From Candidatus Dormiibacterota bacterium (GTDB lineage: Bacteria > Chloroflexota > Dormibacteria > Aeolococcales > Aeolococcaceae), in assembly GCA_003132525.1 (NCBI GenBank), contig PKXZ01000016.1:1-46595 (forward strand): 46,595 bases of DNA, read 5' to 3'. Below are positions 27,825 through 39,936 of this stretch, piece by piece (the first letter of the stretch is position 1; each line of letters begins with the position of its first letter). Below the pieces are notes generated by a model. The model was given only the letters and a program-made list of their open reading frames with translations, did not search any database and was not told the DNA's origin. The position numbers and the translations under genes are program-made.

Positions 27825-29032
27825 TCGGCAACACACCGGATCCTGTCGAGAGCGTGACGCTCTTCGCGCGCCTCCTGCGCGATGCCGGGTTCACCACCGG
27901 GCCCGAGCGCGTGCGCGACGCGTGCGAAGCGCTACTGGCAATCGACCTGGCGCACACGGACGAGGTCCGCTACGCGCTTCGAGCTGTGTTCGTGACCCGG
28001 CGCGAGGAGGGCCCGGTGTTCGACGCGGCCTTCGATCTGTTTTTCTCGACACCGGGTGGCGAAGGCAGGGCCGGTTCCATCCCCGGGCGCAGCCGTCCCC
28101 TGGCACTCGACCCCAAACAGGCGCTGGCATGGATGAACGCCCTCGGACTGCCGTCAACCGGCCCTGCCCGGGAGGTCGAGGGGCCGTCCGCGTCGAGCGC
28201 CGGTTACAGCGCCGAGGAGTTGCTGCGTCAGCGCGACTTTCGCGAGATGACGTGGGAGGAGCTCGCGGCGGTCCGCCGGCTGCTCGGTCAGTCCCCGTGG
28301 AGGGTCGCCGAGCGCAGGACCCGGCGCTTGCGTGCCGATCGTCGAGGCACGATTCAGCTGCGCCGCACCATGCGGGCCGCCGCGCGCCAGGGAGGGGATG
28401 CCCACCGGCTCGCACGCGCGAGCGTGCGCACCAAGCGCCGTCCAATCGTCATCCTCTGCGATGTCAGCGGTTCGATGGATCGCTACTCACGTCAACTGTT
28501 GGTCTTCGCGCACGTGATCGGCAGGCGCGAGCGTGTCGAGACCTTCGCGTTTTCGACGAACTTGACGAGAATCACACACCTGCTGCGTCACGGCGACGTT
28601 GATTCGGCGCTCGACCACGTGGCAAGCCAGGTGCATGACATCGGCGGGGGAACCCGCATCGCCGATGCGCTGCATGTCTTCCAACGTGACCACGCACGCC
28701 GGGTGCTCGGTCATGGCGCCGTCGTGCTGATCATCAGCGATGGATGGGACCGTGGCGATCCCGATGAGCTCGGCCGGGAGATGGCCCGCCTGCGCAGGAG
28801 CTGCCATCGCTTGATCTGGCTCAACCCGCTGCTCGGCAGCAGCGCGTATCAGCCGGAGACGCGCGGCATGGCTGCTGCCCTCCCCTATTGCGACGATTTC
28901 CTGAGCGCCCACAGCGTCGACGCTCTCGACGCACTCGGAAGGCTGCTCGCTCAGCTCCCTCGACGGGTCAGCCGTTCGCCTCACGGCGCCGCCGCCGGGA
29001 TCGCCGCACCCGGCGCAACAGCAGCAGGCTGA
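27821..29032 (+). CDS. coxE: VWA-domain protein, CoxE-like
   Basis: MIDAS-like IVILCDVSGSMDRYSRQLLVFAH; ATGA overlap with the coxD-like gene. Confidence 0.9.
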   Translation: MIGNTPDPVESVTLFARLLRDAGFTTGPERVRDACEALLAIDLAHTDEVRYALRAVFVTRREEGPVFDAAFDLFFSTPGGEGRAGSIPGRSRPLALDPKQALAWMNALGLPSTGPAREVEGPSASSAGYSAEELLRQRDFREMTWEELAAVRRLLGQSPWRVAERRTRRLRADRRGTIQLRRTMRAAARQGGDAHRLARASVRTKRRPIVILCDVSGSMDRYSRQLLVFAHVIGRRERVETFAFSTNLTRITHLLRHGDVDSALDHVASQVHDIGGGTRIADALHVFQRDHARRVLGHGAVVLIISDGWDRGDPDELGREMARLRRSCHRLIWLNPLLGSSAYQPETRGMAAALPYCDDFLSAHSVDALDALGRLLAQLPRRVSRSPHGAAAGIAAPGATAAG

Positions 29033-29690
29033 TCAGTCCCGCGAAAGCCGCGGCAATCATCTGAGGCCGCACGTTGATCCGGCCCAGGCGCTCCCTGGCC
29101 ACGGCGCGTCCGAGCGCGAGGGCGTCGAGCGACGCCGGCTCCGATGACGCCGGCGCCGGTGATGGTGCAGGTGTACCCGGAGCCGCGGTCGATGACGAGT
29201 TGTTCGGCGCGGACGCGTCGGTCGCCGGCGCAGGACTCGACGGCGGACCCTCGAGCTTCGACTGAATGCACTCCGCCGCCTGTCCCACCAGGTGGCGCGA
29301 GACGTCCTCCATGATGCCCCGGCCGAATTGGGCGATCCGTCCCACCACGGTGAAGTCGGTGGTGAGCGTGACCTTCGAGCTGTCGCCGTCGGCAGCCACT
29401 GCCATGATCGTCGTGGCCTGCGCAGTCCCGGAGCCCGTCGTCTCGCGTCCCTCGGCCTCGAGCGTCGCGGTGCGCGTGTCGGTATCGCGCGAGGTGATCC
29501 GAGCGGTGCCGTTGTAGCTCACCGTGACCGGTCCGACCTTGATCCGAACCTTGCCCTTGAACGTATTCGGATCCACCACTTCGGACAGCTCCGCGCCGGG
29601 GACGCAACTGACGACGTTGTTGACGTCGAGCAGGAACTCGTAGACCCGGTCAGGTGGCGCCTTGACGGCAAAGGAGTTCTCGATTTGCAT
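28968..29690 (-). CDS. coxG: CoxG-like SRPBCC protein with C-terminal TM anchor
   Basis: MQIENSFAVKAPPDRVYEFLLDVNNVVSCVPGAELSEVVDPNTFKGKVRIKVGPVTVSYNG; Pro/Ala/Ser-rich linker; C-terminal TM plus RRSRRRRRE. Confidence 0.9.
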   Translation of the reverse strand: MQIENSFAVKAPPDRVYEFLLDVNNVVSCVPGAELSEVVDPNTFKGKVRIKVGPVTVSYNGTARITSRDTDTRTATLEAEGRETTGSGTAQATTIMAVAADGDSSKVTLTTDFTVVGRIAQFGRGIMEDVSRHLVGQAAECIQSKLEGPPSSPAPATDASAPNNSSSTAAPGTPAPSPAPASSEPASLDALALGRAVARERLGRINVRPQMIAAAFAGLISLLLLRRVRRSRRRRREANG

Positions 29691-29710
29691 TCCCGGAATT
29701 GTGCGCCGCA

Positions 29711-29731
29711 GGACAATACGGCGGCTTGTCC
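29711..29731. promoter_or_regulatory. Inverted repeat GGACAA-N9-TTGTCC between divergent coxG and xdhC
   Basis: Perfect 6-bp arms; TTGTCC may also serve as -35 with GATACT (29750-29755) 18 bp downstream. Confidence 0.4.
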
Positions 29732-29761
29732 CGTCCGGCCGTGGAAGGGGATACTCATGTG

Positions 29762-30838
29762 ATGCGGGATCTGCTGCCGACGCTGCATGAATGGAGTGAG
29801 GGTGACCCCCTGGTTGCAGTCGCGACCGTTGTTGGCACGTCGGGTTCGACGCCGCGGCCCATGGGCGCTCGGCTCCTGGTCAGCAGGGACGGTCGCATGG
29901 CCGGTTCGGTGAGCGGTGGTTGCCTCGAGTCCGCCGTGGTTCTTGAGGCCCAGGCGACCATCGCCGGCGACGCCCCACCTCGCCTGCTCCACTACGGCAT
30001 CAGCGATGAGATGGGCTGGGCAGTCGGCCTGTCGTGTGGTGGCGAGGTCGACATCTTCGTCGAGACCCTGGACAGCGACGGATCGGATCCGGTCATCGAG
30101 GAGGTGCGACGTGCCATCGAGACCTCACGACCGGTGGCGCTCCTCACCGCCCTGGATGGCGATCAGGCCGGCCATCGCGCCGCGGCCACCGCCGACGGCG
30201 GCCTGGTCGGCAGCCTGGGCGGGTCGTCGACCGTGGCCGAAGTGGTTGTAGCGGCTCGCAGCAGGATCGCGTCCGGCCTCCCAGGTGTCGAGGAGATATC
30301 CGGGATGCGCATCTTCATCGATCCGATCGTCCCCTCACCGCAGCTGGTGGTCATTGGAGCGGTGCACATCGCGATCGCGCTCACCACCATGGCTCGGGCC
30401 GCGGGATTCACGGTGTCGGTGGTCGACCCGCGCACTGCCTTCAACAACGTCGAACGTATCCCGGACGCCGAACGACTGGTGACCGCGTGGCCGGACGAGG
30501 CCCTGCCCCACTTCGACCTGGGACCACGTGACGCGGCGGTGTGTCTCGCCCACGATCCAAAGTTCGAGGACCCGGCTTTGACCGCCCTGCTTCGCACCGA
30601 GACCGGCTACATCGGCGCGATCGGGAGTCGCGGCACCCATGCCAAACGCGTCGTGCGACTCCGCGAGGCAGGGTTCAGCGATACGGACATCGCGCGCATC
30701 CACAGCCCAGTCGGGCTCAACCTCGGTGCGGCCACGCCCGAGGAGATCGCCATCGCCATCCTTGCCGAGATCGTGGCCGTGCGGCGCGGCCGCGACGCAG
30801 GATCGCTATCCGCTGTTCCAGCAGCGCCCGTCGGGTGA
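29762..30838 (+). CDS. XdhC/CoxI family protein
   Basis: ATVVGTSGSTPRPMGARLLVSRDGRMAGSVSGGCLESAVV; C-terminal HSPVGLNLGAATPEEIAIAILAEIVAVRRGR. Confidence 0.92.
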   Translation: MRDLLPTLHEWSEGDPLVAVATVVGTSGSTPRPMGARLLVSRDGRMAGSVSGGCLESAVVLEAQATIAGDAPPRLLHYGISDEMGWAVGLSCGGEVDIFVETLDSDGSDPVIEEVRRAIETSRPVALLTALDGDQAGHRAAATADGGLVGSLGGSSTVAEVVVAARSRIASGLPGVEEISGMRIFIDPIVPSPQLVVIGAVHIAIALTTMARAAGFTVSVVDPRTAFNNVERIPDAERLVTAWPDEALPHFDLGPRDAAVCLAHDPKFEDPALTALLRTETGYIGAIGSRGTHAKRVVRLREAGFSDTDIARIHSPVGLNLGAATPEEIAIAILAEIVAVRRGRDAGSLSAVPAAPVG

Positions 30839-31890
30839 GGCTGGAGGTCCTCCTCGGCTCGGCGGTCGACGGACCCTCATCGCAGTGGGTCGGCGCCGTC
30901 CTCTGCCGCGACGTCCTCGACCGGAACAAGCACCCCGTTCTGCTCAAGGGAACCGTGCTCTCGGCTACACACGAGCAGCAGTTGCGCAAAGCCCATCCCG
31001 ACGAGCTGCACGTCCTCTGGCTCGACGAAGGCGACGTCGGCGAGGATGCGGCCGCGATTCGGATCGCAGCCGCGGTCGCCGGTCCCGGGACATTCGCCCG
31101 GCCGCCGGTGGAGTCACAGGCGCGCCTGGTCGCCGCGTGGCGAGGAATGGTCGCCGTCGACGTCAGGGCGCTCGGGGCGGTGAACGCGGTAGATGGGGTG
31201 ACCGTGTTCACGGTGCCCGACGCGCTCCATGTCGATGCAGGAAGGACGCTCGCCGGCGTCAAGATCACCCCGCTCGCAATCTCCGAGTGGTCACTCGAAC
31301 AGGCGGAGCGCGCCGCGCTGTCCGCCGAGGGCGGCGGCGGAGTCCTCAGCGTCCGGCCTTTCCTGCCGCTGCGCGTGGCTGCAATCGTGCGCCAGCACCT
31401 CACCGACGAGGCTCGAGCCCGTTTCGAGCACTCGCTCGGGATGCGCAGCGCCTGGTTCGGCGGCACCATCGAGCCGGTCCGCTACATCGACGACAGCGCT
31501 GATGCGGTCCGCGAGGCGCTTGTCGATGCCGCCGGGTCGGCAGACATCGTGCTGGCAGTCGGTGTTGCGTCCGTCGATCCACTCGACGTCACCTGGCAGA
31601 GCCTCCTGGCGGCGGGCGCGACCTCGATCCGGCGTGGCCTGCCGATGCATCCGGGCAGCAGCTACTGGATCGCCGAGTTGCTCGACCGCCCGGTCATCGG
31701 CGTAGCTTCATGCGGCATGTTCTCGCGCCGGAGCGCGCTCGATCTGCTGATCGCGCGGCTCCACGCGGGCCTGCCGCTGGACTCGGCATACCTGTCGTCG
31801 CTGGGCCACGGTGGCCTGCTCGGCAAGGAGGCCGCCTGGCGGATCCCTCCTTACGAGGCCGCCCTCGGCCACGACACCGACGAGGACTGA
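30835..31890 (+). CDS. Molybdopterin-binding (MoCF/MoeA-like C-terminal domain) protein, degenerate motifs
   Basis: GTG start overlapping the xdhC stop. IVLAVGVASVDPLDVTWQSLLAAGATSIRRGLPMHPGSSYWIAELLDRPVIGVASCGMFSRRSALDLL. Confidence 0.75.
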   Translation: MRLEVLLGSAVDGPSSQWVGAVLCRDVLDRNKHPVLLKGTVLSATHEQQLRKAHPDELHVLWLDEGDVGEDAAAIRIAAAVAGPGTFARPPVESQARLVAAWRGMVAVDVRALGAVNAVDGVTVFTVPDALHVDAGRTLAGVKITPLAISEWSLEQAERAALSAEGGGGVLSVRPFLPLRVAAIVRQHLTDEARARFEHSLGMRSAWFGGTIEPVRYIDDSADAVREALVDAAGSADIVLAVGVASVDPLDVTWQSLLAAGATSIRRGLPMHPGSSYWIAELLDRPVIGVASCGMFSRRSALDLLIARLHAGLPLDSAYLSSLGHGGLLGKEAAWRIPPYEAALGHDTDED

Positions 31891-33137
31891 ACCTCCCCCG
31901 ACCGCGCCCGGAAGTCGTACGCAACGCGGCCGTCCCTGACCACAAGGCGGATGTGACCGGGGTCCGCGAGGGTGTCGATGTCCGCCAGCGGGTCGCCGCG
32001 AACCGCGACCACGTCGGCGAGCTTGCCGGCAGCGAGGGTTCCGAGGTCGGAGCGGCGAAGCAGCTCGGCCGGCACACGCGTCGAGGCCTCGATTGCCTGC
32101 ATCGGGGTCATCCCGCAGCGAACCATCTCGCCAAGCTCCCGGAGGTTCTTTCCATGCGGCCCCACCGCCGCGTCGGTGCCCATCGCGATCTTCACGCCGG
32201 ATGCAATCGCGGCTGAGACGGCCGCTCGATGCAGCGAACGGATCCGTTCGGCCTTCGCGATCATCTCCGGCGGGAGGCCGCCGCTGGTCCTGGCTCCTTC
32301 GATCACATCGCCCGGCGCAACCAGCGTGGGTACCAGGTACGCGCCCTTCTCCTTCATGAGCGCGATGGCCTCCTCGTCGAGGAGGCATCCGTGCTCGATG
32401 CTCGTGACCCCGGCGAGGAGTGCGTTGCGAATCCCCGCCGGTGACATGGCGTGAGCCATGACACGCTTGCCGACAACGGCGGCTTCCTCCACGGCGGTTC
32501 GGATCTCATCGATCGAGAACTGCGCGTGGTCGGGGAGATCGCCGGCGCTGAGCACGCCGCCGCTCGTGCAGAGCTTGATCCAGTCCGCGCCGGCCTGAAG
32601 CACCTGGCGAACCTTGCGGCGCATGTCGTCGACCCCGTCGACGACGCCGTGGGGCACGTCGACATTCATGGTCATCCCGAGGCGCGCGCCGCACGGCATC
32701 AGGTCGTCACCGTGGCCGCCGGTCTGGCTCAGCAGGCTGATCGCCAGCTCCATTCGCGGCGCCGGGAAATACCCGGCCTCGGCGGCGAGGCGGACGCCCA
32801 CCGGGGTATGGCCGGCGTCGCGGACTGTCGTGACCCCCGCCGCGAGGGTGCGCGCGCTGTTGGGGATCGAATTGAGCAGCGCCAGCGACGCCGGGGTCAT
32901 CAGGATGCGCACGAGGTTGGTGCCCGACGACGCCAAGTGGACGTGCATGTCCATGAACCCCGGAAGCAGCGTGAGATCGTCGTCCTCGAGCACCTCTGCG
33001 TCCGCGGGAATCGTCAACGACGAACGCTCGCCCGCGGCCATGATCTCACCGTCCTCGATGACCACGGCGGCGCGCTCCAGCGGGTCGCGCCCGGTACCGT
33101 CGATGAGTCGCTCGGCGACGATGACGAGTGCTGGCAC
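31851..33137 (-). CDS. Amidohydrolase family protein (imidazolonepropionase/prolidase-like)
   Basis: LLPGFMDMHVHLASSG; VVGKRVMAHAMSPAGIRNALLAGVTSIEHGCLLDEEAIALM; GTDAAVGPHG. Confidence 0.9.
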   Translation of the reverse strand: MPALVIVAERLIDGTGRDPLERAAVVIEDGEIMAAGERSSLTIPADAEVLEDDDLTLLPGFMDMHVHLASSGTNLVRILMTPASLALLNSIPNSARTLAAGVTTVRDAGHTPVGVRLAAEAGYFPAPRMELAISLLSQTGGHGDDLMPCGARLGMTMNVDVPHGVVDGVDDMRRKVRQVLQAGADWIKLCTSGGVLSAGDLPDHAQFSIDEIRTAVEEAAVVGKRVMAHAMSPAGIRNALLAGVTSIEHGCLLDEEAIALMKEKGAYLVPTLVAPGDVIEGARTSGGLPPEMIAKAERIRSLHRAAVSAAIASGVKIAMGTDAAVGPHGKNLRELGEMVRCGMTPMQAIEASTRVPAELLRRSDLGTLAAGKLADVVAVRGDPLADIDTLADPGHIRLVVRDGRVAYDFRARSGEVQSSSVSWPRAAS

Positions 33138-33185
33138 CTCACACCTCCGGTATCGCGAACTGGACCGCCCGAGGCTAGCAGAGCG

Positions 33186-33788
33186 TCAGGCTGGGTCCGC
33201 GGTGAGGCGTTCGAAGTCCTCGCGGGTGTCGATGTCGATCGGGTGGCCTCCCGGTCTGTCGGCCGCGACTGCCGCCACCAGTTCCGGGTGAGCGCGAACC
33301 AGAGCCCGGCAGCCGACGTCTCCCGTAAGCGCGTCGATGTCGCCCCAGAGCTCGCGGGCGAGAACCACCGGTGGGTGGAGCAAACCGTCGAAACTCAGGG
33401 CGGCCGCCGGAAGCCCGGAGGCGACCTGGGTCTCGAGGAGCCGGTTGATCATCTCGGCACTGAGATCGGGCTGGTCGCCGAGGATGACCACGGCCCGAGA
33501 CACGTCGGCGGCGAGGCTGACGATCCCGGCCTTCAGCGATGTGCTCATCCCCTCGGCATGGTCGGGATTGACGACGACACGAGCACGGCCGAGACGCACC
33601 GCCCGCCTGATCTCATCGGCGTGTGCTCCAAGGACCACCACCACCTCATCGAGCCGCGAGTCGCATGCGGCGGCGAGCGCTGTCTCGAGGAGGGGCCGGC
33701 CCCGCACCGGAAGCAGCTGCTTCGGCTCGCCCATCCGTCGTGACGCCCCAGCGGCGAGGATGACCCCCGCCGACCTCGACGCGACCAC
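33186..33788 (-). CDS. MocA-like molybdenum cofactor nucleotidyltransferase
   Basis: GVILAAGASRRMGEPKQLLPVRGRPLLE; VVILGDQPDLSAEMINRLLE. Confidence 0.9.
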   Translation of the reverse strand: MVASRSAGVILAAGASRRMGEPKQLLPVRGRPLLETALAAACDSRLDEVVVVLGAHADEIRRAVRLGRARVVVNPDHAEGMSTSLKAGIVSLAADVSRAVVILGDQPDLSAEMINRLLETQVASGLPAAALSFDGLLHPPVVLARELWGDIDALTGDVGCRALVRAHPELVAAVAADRPGGHPIDIDTREDFERLTADPA

Positions 33789-34759
33789 TCAGCCCGCGGT
33801 GGCTCGGAGGAACCGCGCCGGTTCTGTGGCGAATTGCTCGCGGCATCCCGAGCAGCAGAAGAAGTAGGTCTCGCCGTCATGGGTGGCGGTATGCGACGCG
33901 TCCTTGGTGTCGACAGTCATCGCACACACCGGATCGACGGCGAATGCCGCAAGCGAGGCCGGCGCCGGCACGGGGTTCGCAGTCCTGCGTTCGTGCCGCA
34001 GGGCCACCAGCTCCGCGAGCGCATGGAGCGCGATCTCCTCCTGCGCCCCCGCGCGCCGTGCTCCGGCCGGAGCACGCACCCGAGCACGCTGCTCGTCTGG
34101 CATCCCTCGGTCTCGGAGGGTGTCCAGGACGGCGGCGGAGCGGCGCTCGCTTGCAACGAGCGCAACGTCGGCATCCGCAAGGGTCAGTGCCGCCTCCAGG
34201 CCATCGTCGTCGTAATGCCCCATGGTCGCGACCACAACCCAGCAGTCCTTCTCCCCGGCAAACGCTCCGAGGTCCAGGCTGTTGAGCACACGATCCGCAC
34301 CCGGAAAGTCATCGATGGATGCACCGGGATGGACGCCGCAGGTGCGGAAACCAACGACCCGGCCGAGCTGGATGAGTGTCCGCGCAGCCGGGCTCTCGCC
34401 GATCACCACGAGCAGGGGCTTGGGGAGATGCGGGTCGATGAAGATGTCGAGCGTCCCGCCGCTCGGGCACGTCGTGGCCACAGTGAGCTCACCTCCGTTG
34501 CGGGTCTCGCCCGTGTCGGTGTCCGGACGGATGCGCACCAGCCTGGGCAAGCCATCACTCATCGCGACGAGCGCTTCGCGGCGGACGAGCGCGTCCGAGC
34601 AGCTGCCGCCGATCCATCCGTGCAGCTCGCCGTCGGCGGTGATCACGGCCTTGTCGCCGGGATGCGCCGACGTCGGCGACTCCGTGCGAACCACGGTTGC
34701 GAGTGCGCACGGACGCCCCGACGCGGCGTTCTCGGCGAGCAGGTTCACCAGTCGGTCGT

Positions 34760-37146
<2,387 letters not shown>

Positions 37147-37147
<1 letters not shown>

Positions 37148-37632
37148 CACGCTACTCCTGCGGTATTCTCGGCGGCGTTTGCGGCCGCGGCGTGCTGGAT
37201 CGCCTTGACGATGTTCATGTAGCCGGTACATCTGCAAATGTTGCCGCTGATACCCCAGCGAATCTCGTCCTCGGTGGGATGCGGGTTGGCTTCGATGAGC
37301 GCTTTTCCGACCAGCATCATGCCGGGGGTGCAGAAGCCGCACTGCAGCCCGTGTTCCGCGTGGAACCCCACCTGGATCGCGTCGAGCTTGCCGCCCGCGG
37401 CCAGACCTTCGACTGTGGTGACCTTCTTGCCGTCGAGCATCGGCGCGAGCAACGTGCAGGACTTGACCGGCCGGCCGTCGAGCAACACCGTGCAGGCGCC
37501 GCAGTTGCTGGTGTCGCACCCGATGTGCGTCCCGGTCATCCCCAACTTCGTGCGGATGAGATCGACGACGAGCGTACGCGGCTCGACGTCGACGCTTTTC
37601 TCAGTTCCATTGATCTCGAACGTCACCTTCAT
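37147..37632 (-). CDS. coxS: Aerobic carbon monoxide dehydrogenase small subunit (2Fe-2S)
   Basis: GCDTSNCGACTVLLDGRPVKSCT; LQCGFCTPGMM; GNICRCTGYMNIVKAI. Confidence 0.96.
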
Positions 37633-38507
37633 GCCGCTGCTCCCTGGGCGCGATTGATCGCGGTGTGCAGGCCACGCTGCACGAAGACCCGTGCAACGTC
37701 GCGCTTGTACTCCGCACTCCCCCGGATGTCTGCCTTCGGCTCGGCTGCCTCACCCGCCAGCCGGGCCGCCTCCGCGATCACCGCATCCGTCGGCTCCTGT
37801 CCGGCGAGCGCGGCCTCAGCGGCCGTCGCTTTGATGCTGTGCGCACCGACGGCGCACAGGCCGATGCCCGCAGTTGCGATGCGGCCGTCATCACCGAGCA
37901 CAACGTGGACAGCGGCCGCCACGCTGGCAAAATCGCCGACCTTGCGTTCCAGCTTGAGATAGGTCCCTCCGGAGCGACCCGAGCCGACCGGGATCCGTAT
38001 CTCAGTCATTACCTCGTCGGCGTGCAGACCGGTGGTGAAGGGGCCTTCGAAAAAGCCGGCGGCCGGCAGCACGCGCTCGCCGCCCGCGGACTTGACGACG
38101 AACTCTGCACCAACCGCGAGCATCACCGCGCCCCAGTCACCGGCGGGATCCGCATGACAAACGGAACCGCCGACGGTTCCCATGTTACGGATGAGCGGAT
38201 CGGAGATGAGCGGCGCCGCGTCGAGAAGAACGTCGAGCGTCCCGCGCAGTTCAGTAGCACTCTCGACATCACGATGGCGAGTACGTGCGCCAATCCGCAC
38301 ATGCCCGTTTTCTCTACGAATTCCCTCGAGTCCCTCGACCCTTCCTATATCAACGACAATGACCGGAGCCGCAAATCGTAGTTTCAGTAAAGGTATCAGG
38401 CTCTGCCCTCCGGCGAGCACCTTCGCATCGTCACCGTGCTGACCCAAGAGGCTGAGCACCTCGTCAAGCGCCCCCGGCGCGATGTAGTCGAACGCGGCAG
38501 GGAACAT
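37629..38507 (-). CDS. coxM: Aerobic carbon monoxide dehydrogenase medium subunit (FAD-binding)
   Basis: MFPAAFDYIAPGALDEVLSLLGQHGDDAKVLAGGQSLIPLLKLR; NMGTVGGSVCHADPAGDW. Confidence 0.95.
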   Translation of the reverse strand: MFPAAFDYIAPGALDEVLSLLGQHGDDAKVLAGGQSLIPLLKLRFAAPVIVVDIGRVEGLEGIRRENGHVRIGARTRHRDVESATELRGTLDVLLDAAPLISDPLIRNMGTVGGSVCHADPAGDWGAVMLAVGAEFVVKSAGGERVLPAAGFFEGPFTTGLHADEVMTEIRIPVGSGRSGGTYLKLERKVGDFASVAAAVHVVLGDDGRIATAGIGLCAVGAHSIKATAAEAALAGQEPTDAVIAEAARLAGEAAEPKADIRGSAEYKRDVARVFVQRGLHTAINRAQGAAA

Positions 38508-38568
38508 CCGAGACCTCCGGGATTTGACTCGATGACTCTCGAGGCAGTGTCCGGCAGTGGACAGAGGT

Positions 38569-38639
38569 CAAGGGTACGCCACCAAGAGAGGCGGCGAAAA
38601 CTGCCGCGCCGCCAACAGGTGACATTGGAAATACCCTTG
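38569..38639. promoter_or_regulatory. Divergent coxM/moeA intergenic region with nested inverted repeats
   Basis: CAAGGGTA (38569-38576) / TACCCTTG (38632-38639), and GCGGC (38591-38595) / GCCGC (38603-38607). Confidence 0.35.
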
Positions 38640-38703
38640 TCCTGGCGGTGACTATGATGGTTGTCGGCATCCCGACCCCGGGTGGAGGATCAGAACTCTG
38701 ACG

Positions 38704-39936
38704 ATGTTGACGCACGCCGCCGCCACCGAACTCGAATCAGTCGCCGGCGCGCAGCGGCGTCTGCTCGAGCAGGTTGGCGTACTCCCACCCGAGACGATCG
38801 GCCTCGACGCCGCACTCGGCCGGATCCTCGCCGAGGCGATCTCCTCGCAGACCGATCTCCCCGGCTTCGACAACTCCGCCATGGATGGGTATGCCGTGCG
38901 TGCAGCCGATATCACGCATGCTTCAGCCGGCGACCCGGTGCGCCTCCCGGTCGCCGGTGAATCGCGAGCCGGAGCGCTTCCCGGTGCACACGTCGCGGGG
39001 ACCGCGATGCGGATCATGACCGGCGCACCCATGCCTGGCGGCGCGGACACCGTGGTGCGCCAGGAGGACACCTCGCGAGACGGCGCCACCGTGCTCATCG
39101 AGGTGGCGACACCACTCGGTACCAGCGTGCGCCCGCGCGCCGCGGATATACGCGCCGGAGACACGGTGCTCGAGCCCGGCCAGCAGATGAGCAGCATCGA
39201 TATCGGCGTGGCGGCGGCGCTCGGCCACGACCGTCTCCTGGTAGGAGGACGGCCGCGCGTCGCCCTGCTCGCCACCGGGGATGAGCTGGTGCCGGCGGGA
39301 ACGCCTCCGGGTCCCGCGCAGCTCGTGGATTCCAACTCTCCAATGCTCACCGCCGCTGTTCTCGAGGCGGGTGGCGCTCCCACATTTCTTGGCATCGCTC
39401 AAGATTCGAAGGAGTCAGTGCGCGCACTCCTGGAGGCGGCGTCCTCGTCCGACCTCGTGGTGAGCAGCGCCGGCGTCAGCGTCGGTGACCACGACTGGGT
39501 CCGCGAGGTGGCCGCAGAGTTAGGGACCATGTCGACGTGGCGGGTGGCCATGCGTCCCGGCAAGCCCGTGCTGATCGGAACGCTGCGAGATGCAATCTTC
39601 ATCGGCCTGCCCGGCAACCCGGTCAGCAGCTCGGTGACGTTCGAGCTCTTCGCGCGACCGGTGATTCGCAAGATGCAGGGTGCGCACGAGCTGCACCGGC
39701 GGCGGCTGCTCGTACGGACCGGTGAGCAGCTTTCAAAACCCGCAGGGCTCGAGACCTACAGCCGCGCCGTCCTTCGAGCCTCGGAAGACGGTGGCCTGCC
39801 ACGCGCGCACAGTGCCGGCGACCAGGGTTCGTCGATGATGCATTCGCTCACTCGCGCCGACTGCCTGCTCGTGTTTCCTGCAGATCTCGAGGTCATCGCG
39901 GCCGGAACGATCGTCGAGGCGATTCCCCTGCGATGA
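38704..39936 (+). CDS. moeA: Molybdopterin molybdenumtransferase
   Basis: PGFDNSAMDGYAVRAADI; RPRVALLATGDELVPAGTPPGPAQLVDSNSPML; GLPGNPVSSSVTFELF. Confidence 0.95.
   Translation: MLTHAAATELESVAGAQRRLLEQVGVLPPETIGLDAALGRILAEAISSQTDLPGFDNSAMDGYAVRAADITHASAGDPVRLPVAGESRAGALPGAHVAGTAMRIMTGAPMPGGADTVVRQEDTSRDGATVLIEVATPLGTSVRPRAADIRAGDTVLEPGQQMSSIDIGVAAALGHDRLLVGGRPRVALLATGDELVPAGTPPGPAQLVDSNSPMLTAAVLEAGGAPTFLGIAQDSKESVRALLEAASSSDLVVSSAGVSVGDHDWVREVAAELGTMSTWRVAMRPGKPVLIGTLRDAIFIGLPGNPVSSSVTFELFARPVIRKMQGAHELHRRRLLVRTGEQLSKPAGLETYSRAVLRASEDGGLPRAHSAGDQGSSMMHSLTRADCLLVFPADLEVIAAGTIVEAIPLR

Noticed and set aside
32451-33743. 430-aa plus-strand ORF opposite the amidohydrolase/mocA genes
   Set aside because: Low-complexity antisense frame; the minus-strand genes have clear family motifs.
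34037-34100. Possible frameshift in XdhC-YHS where APAGLDLGA-type motif reads APAGARRAGAQEEIA
   Set aside because: The frame continues cleanly into EEIALHALAEL and the YHS domain, so this is more simply sequence divergence than a frameshift.
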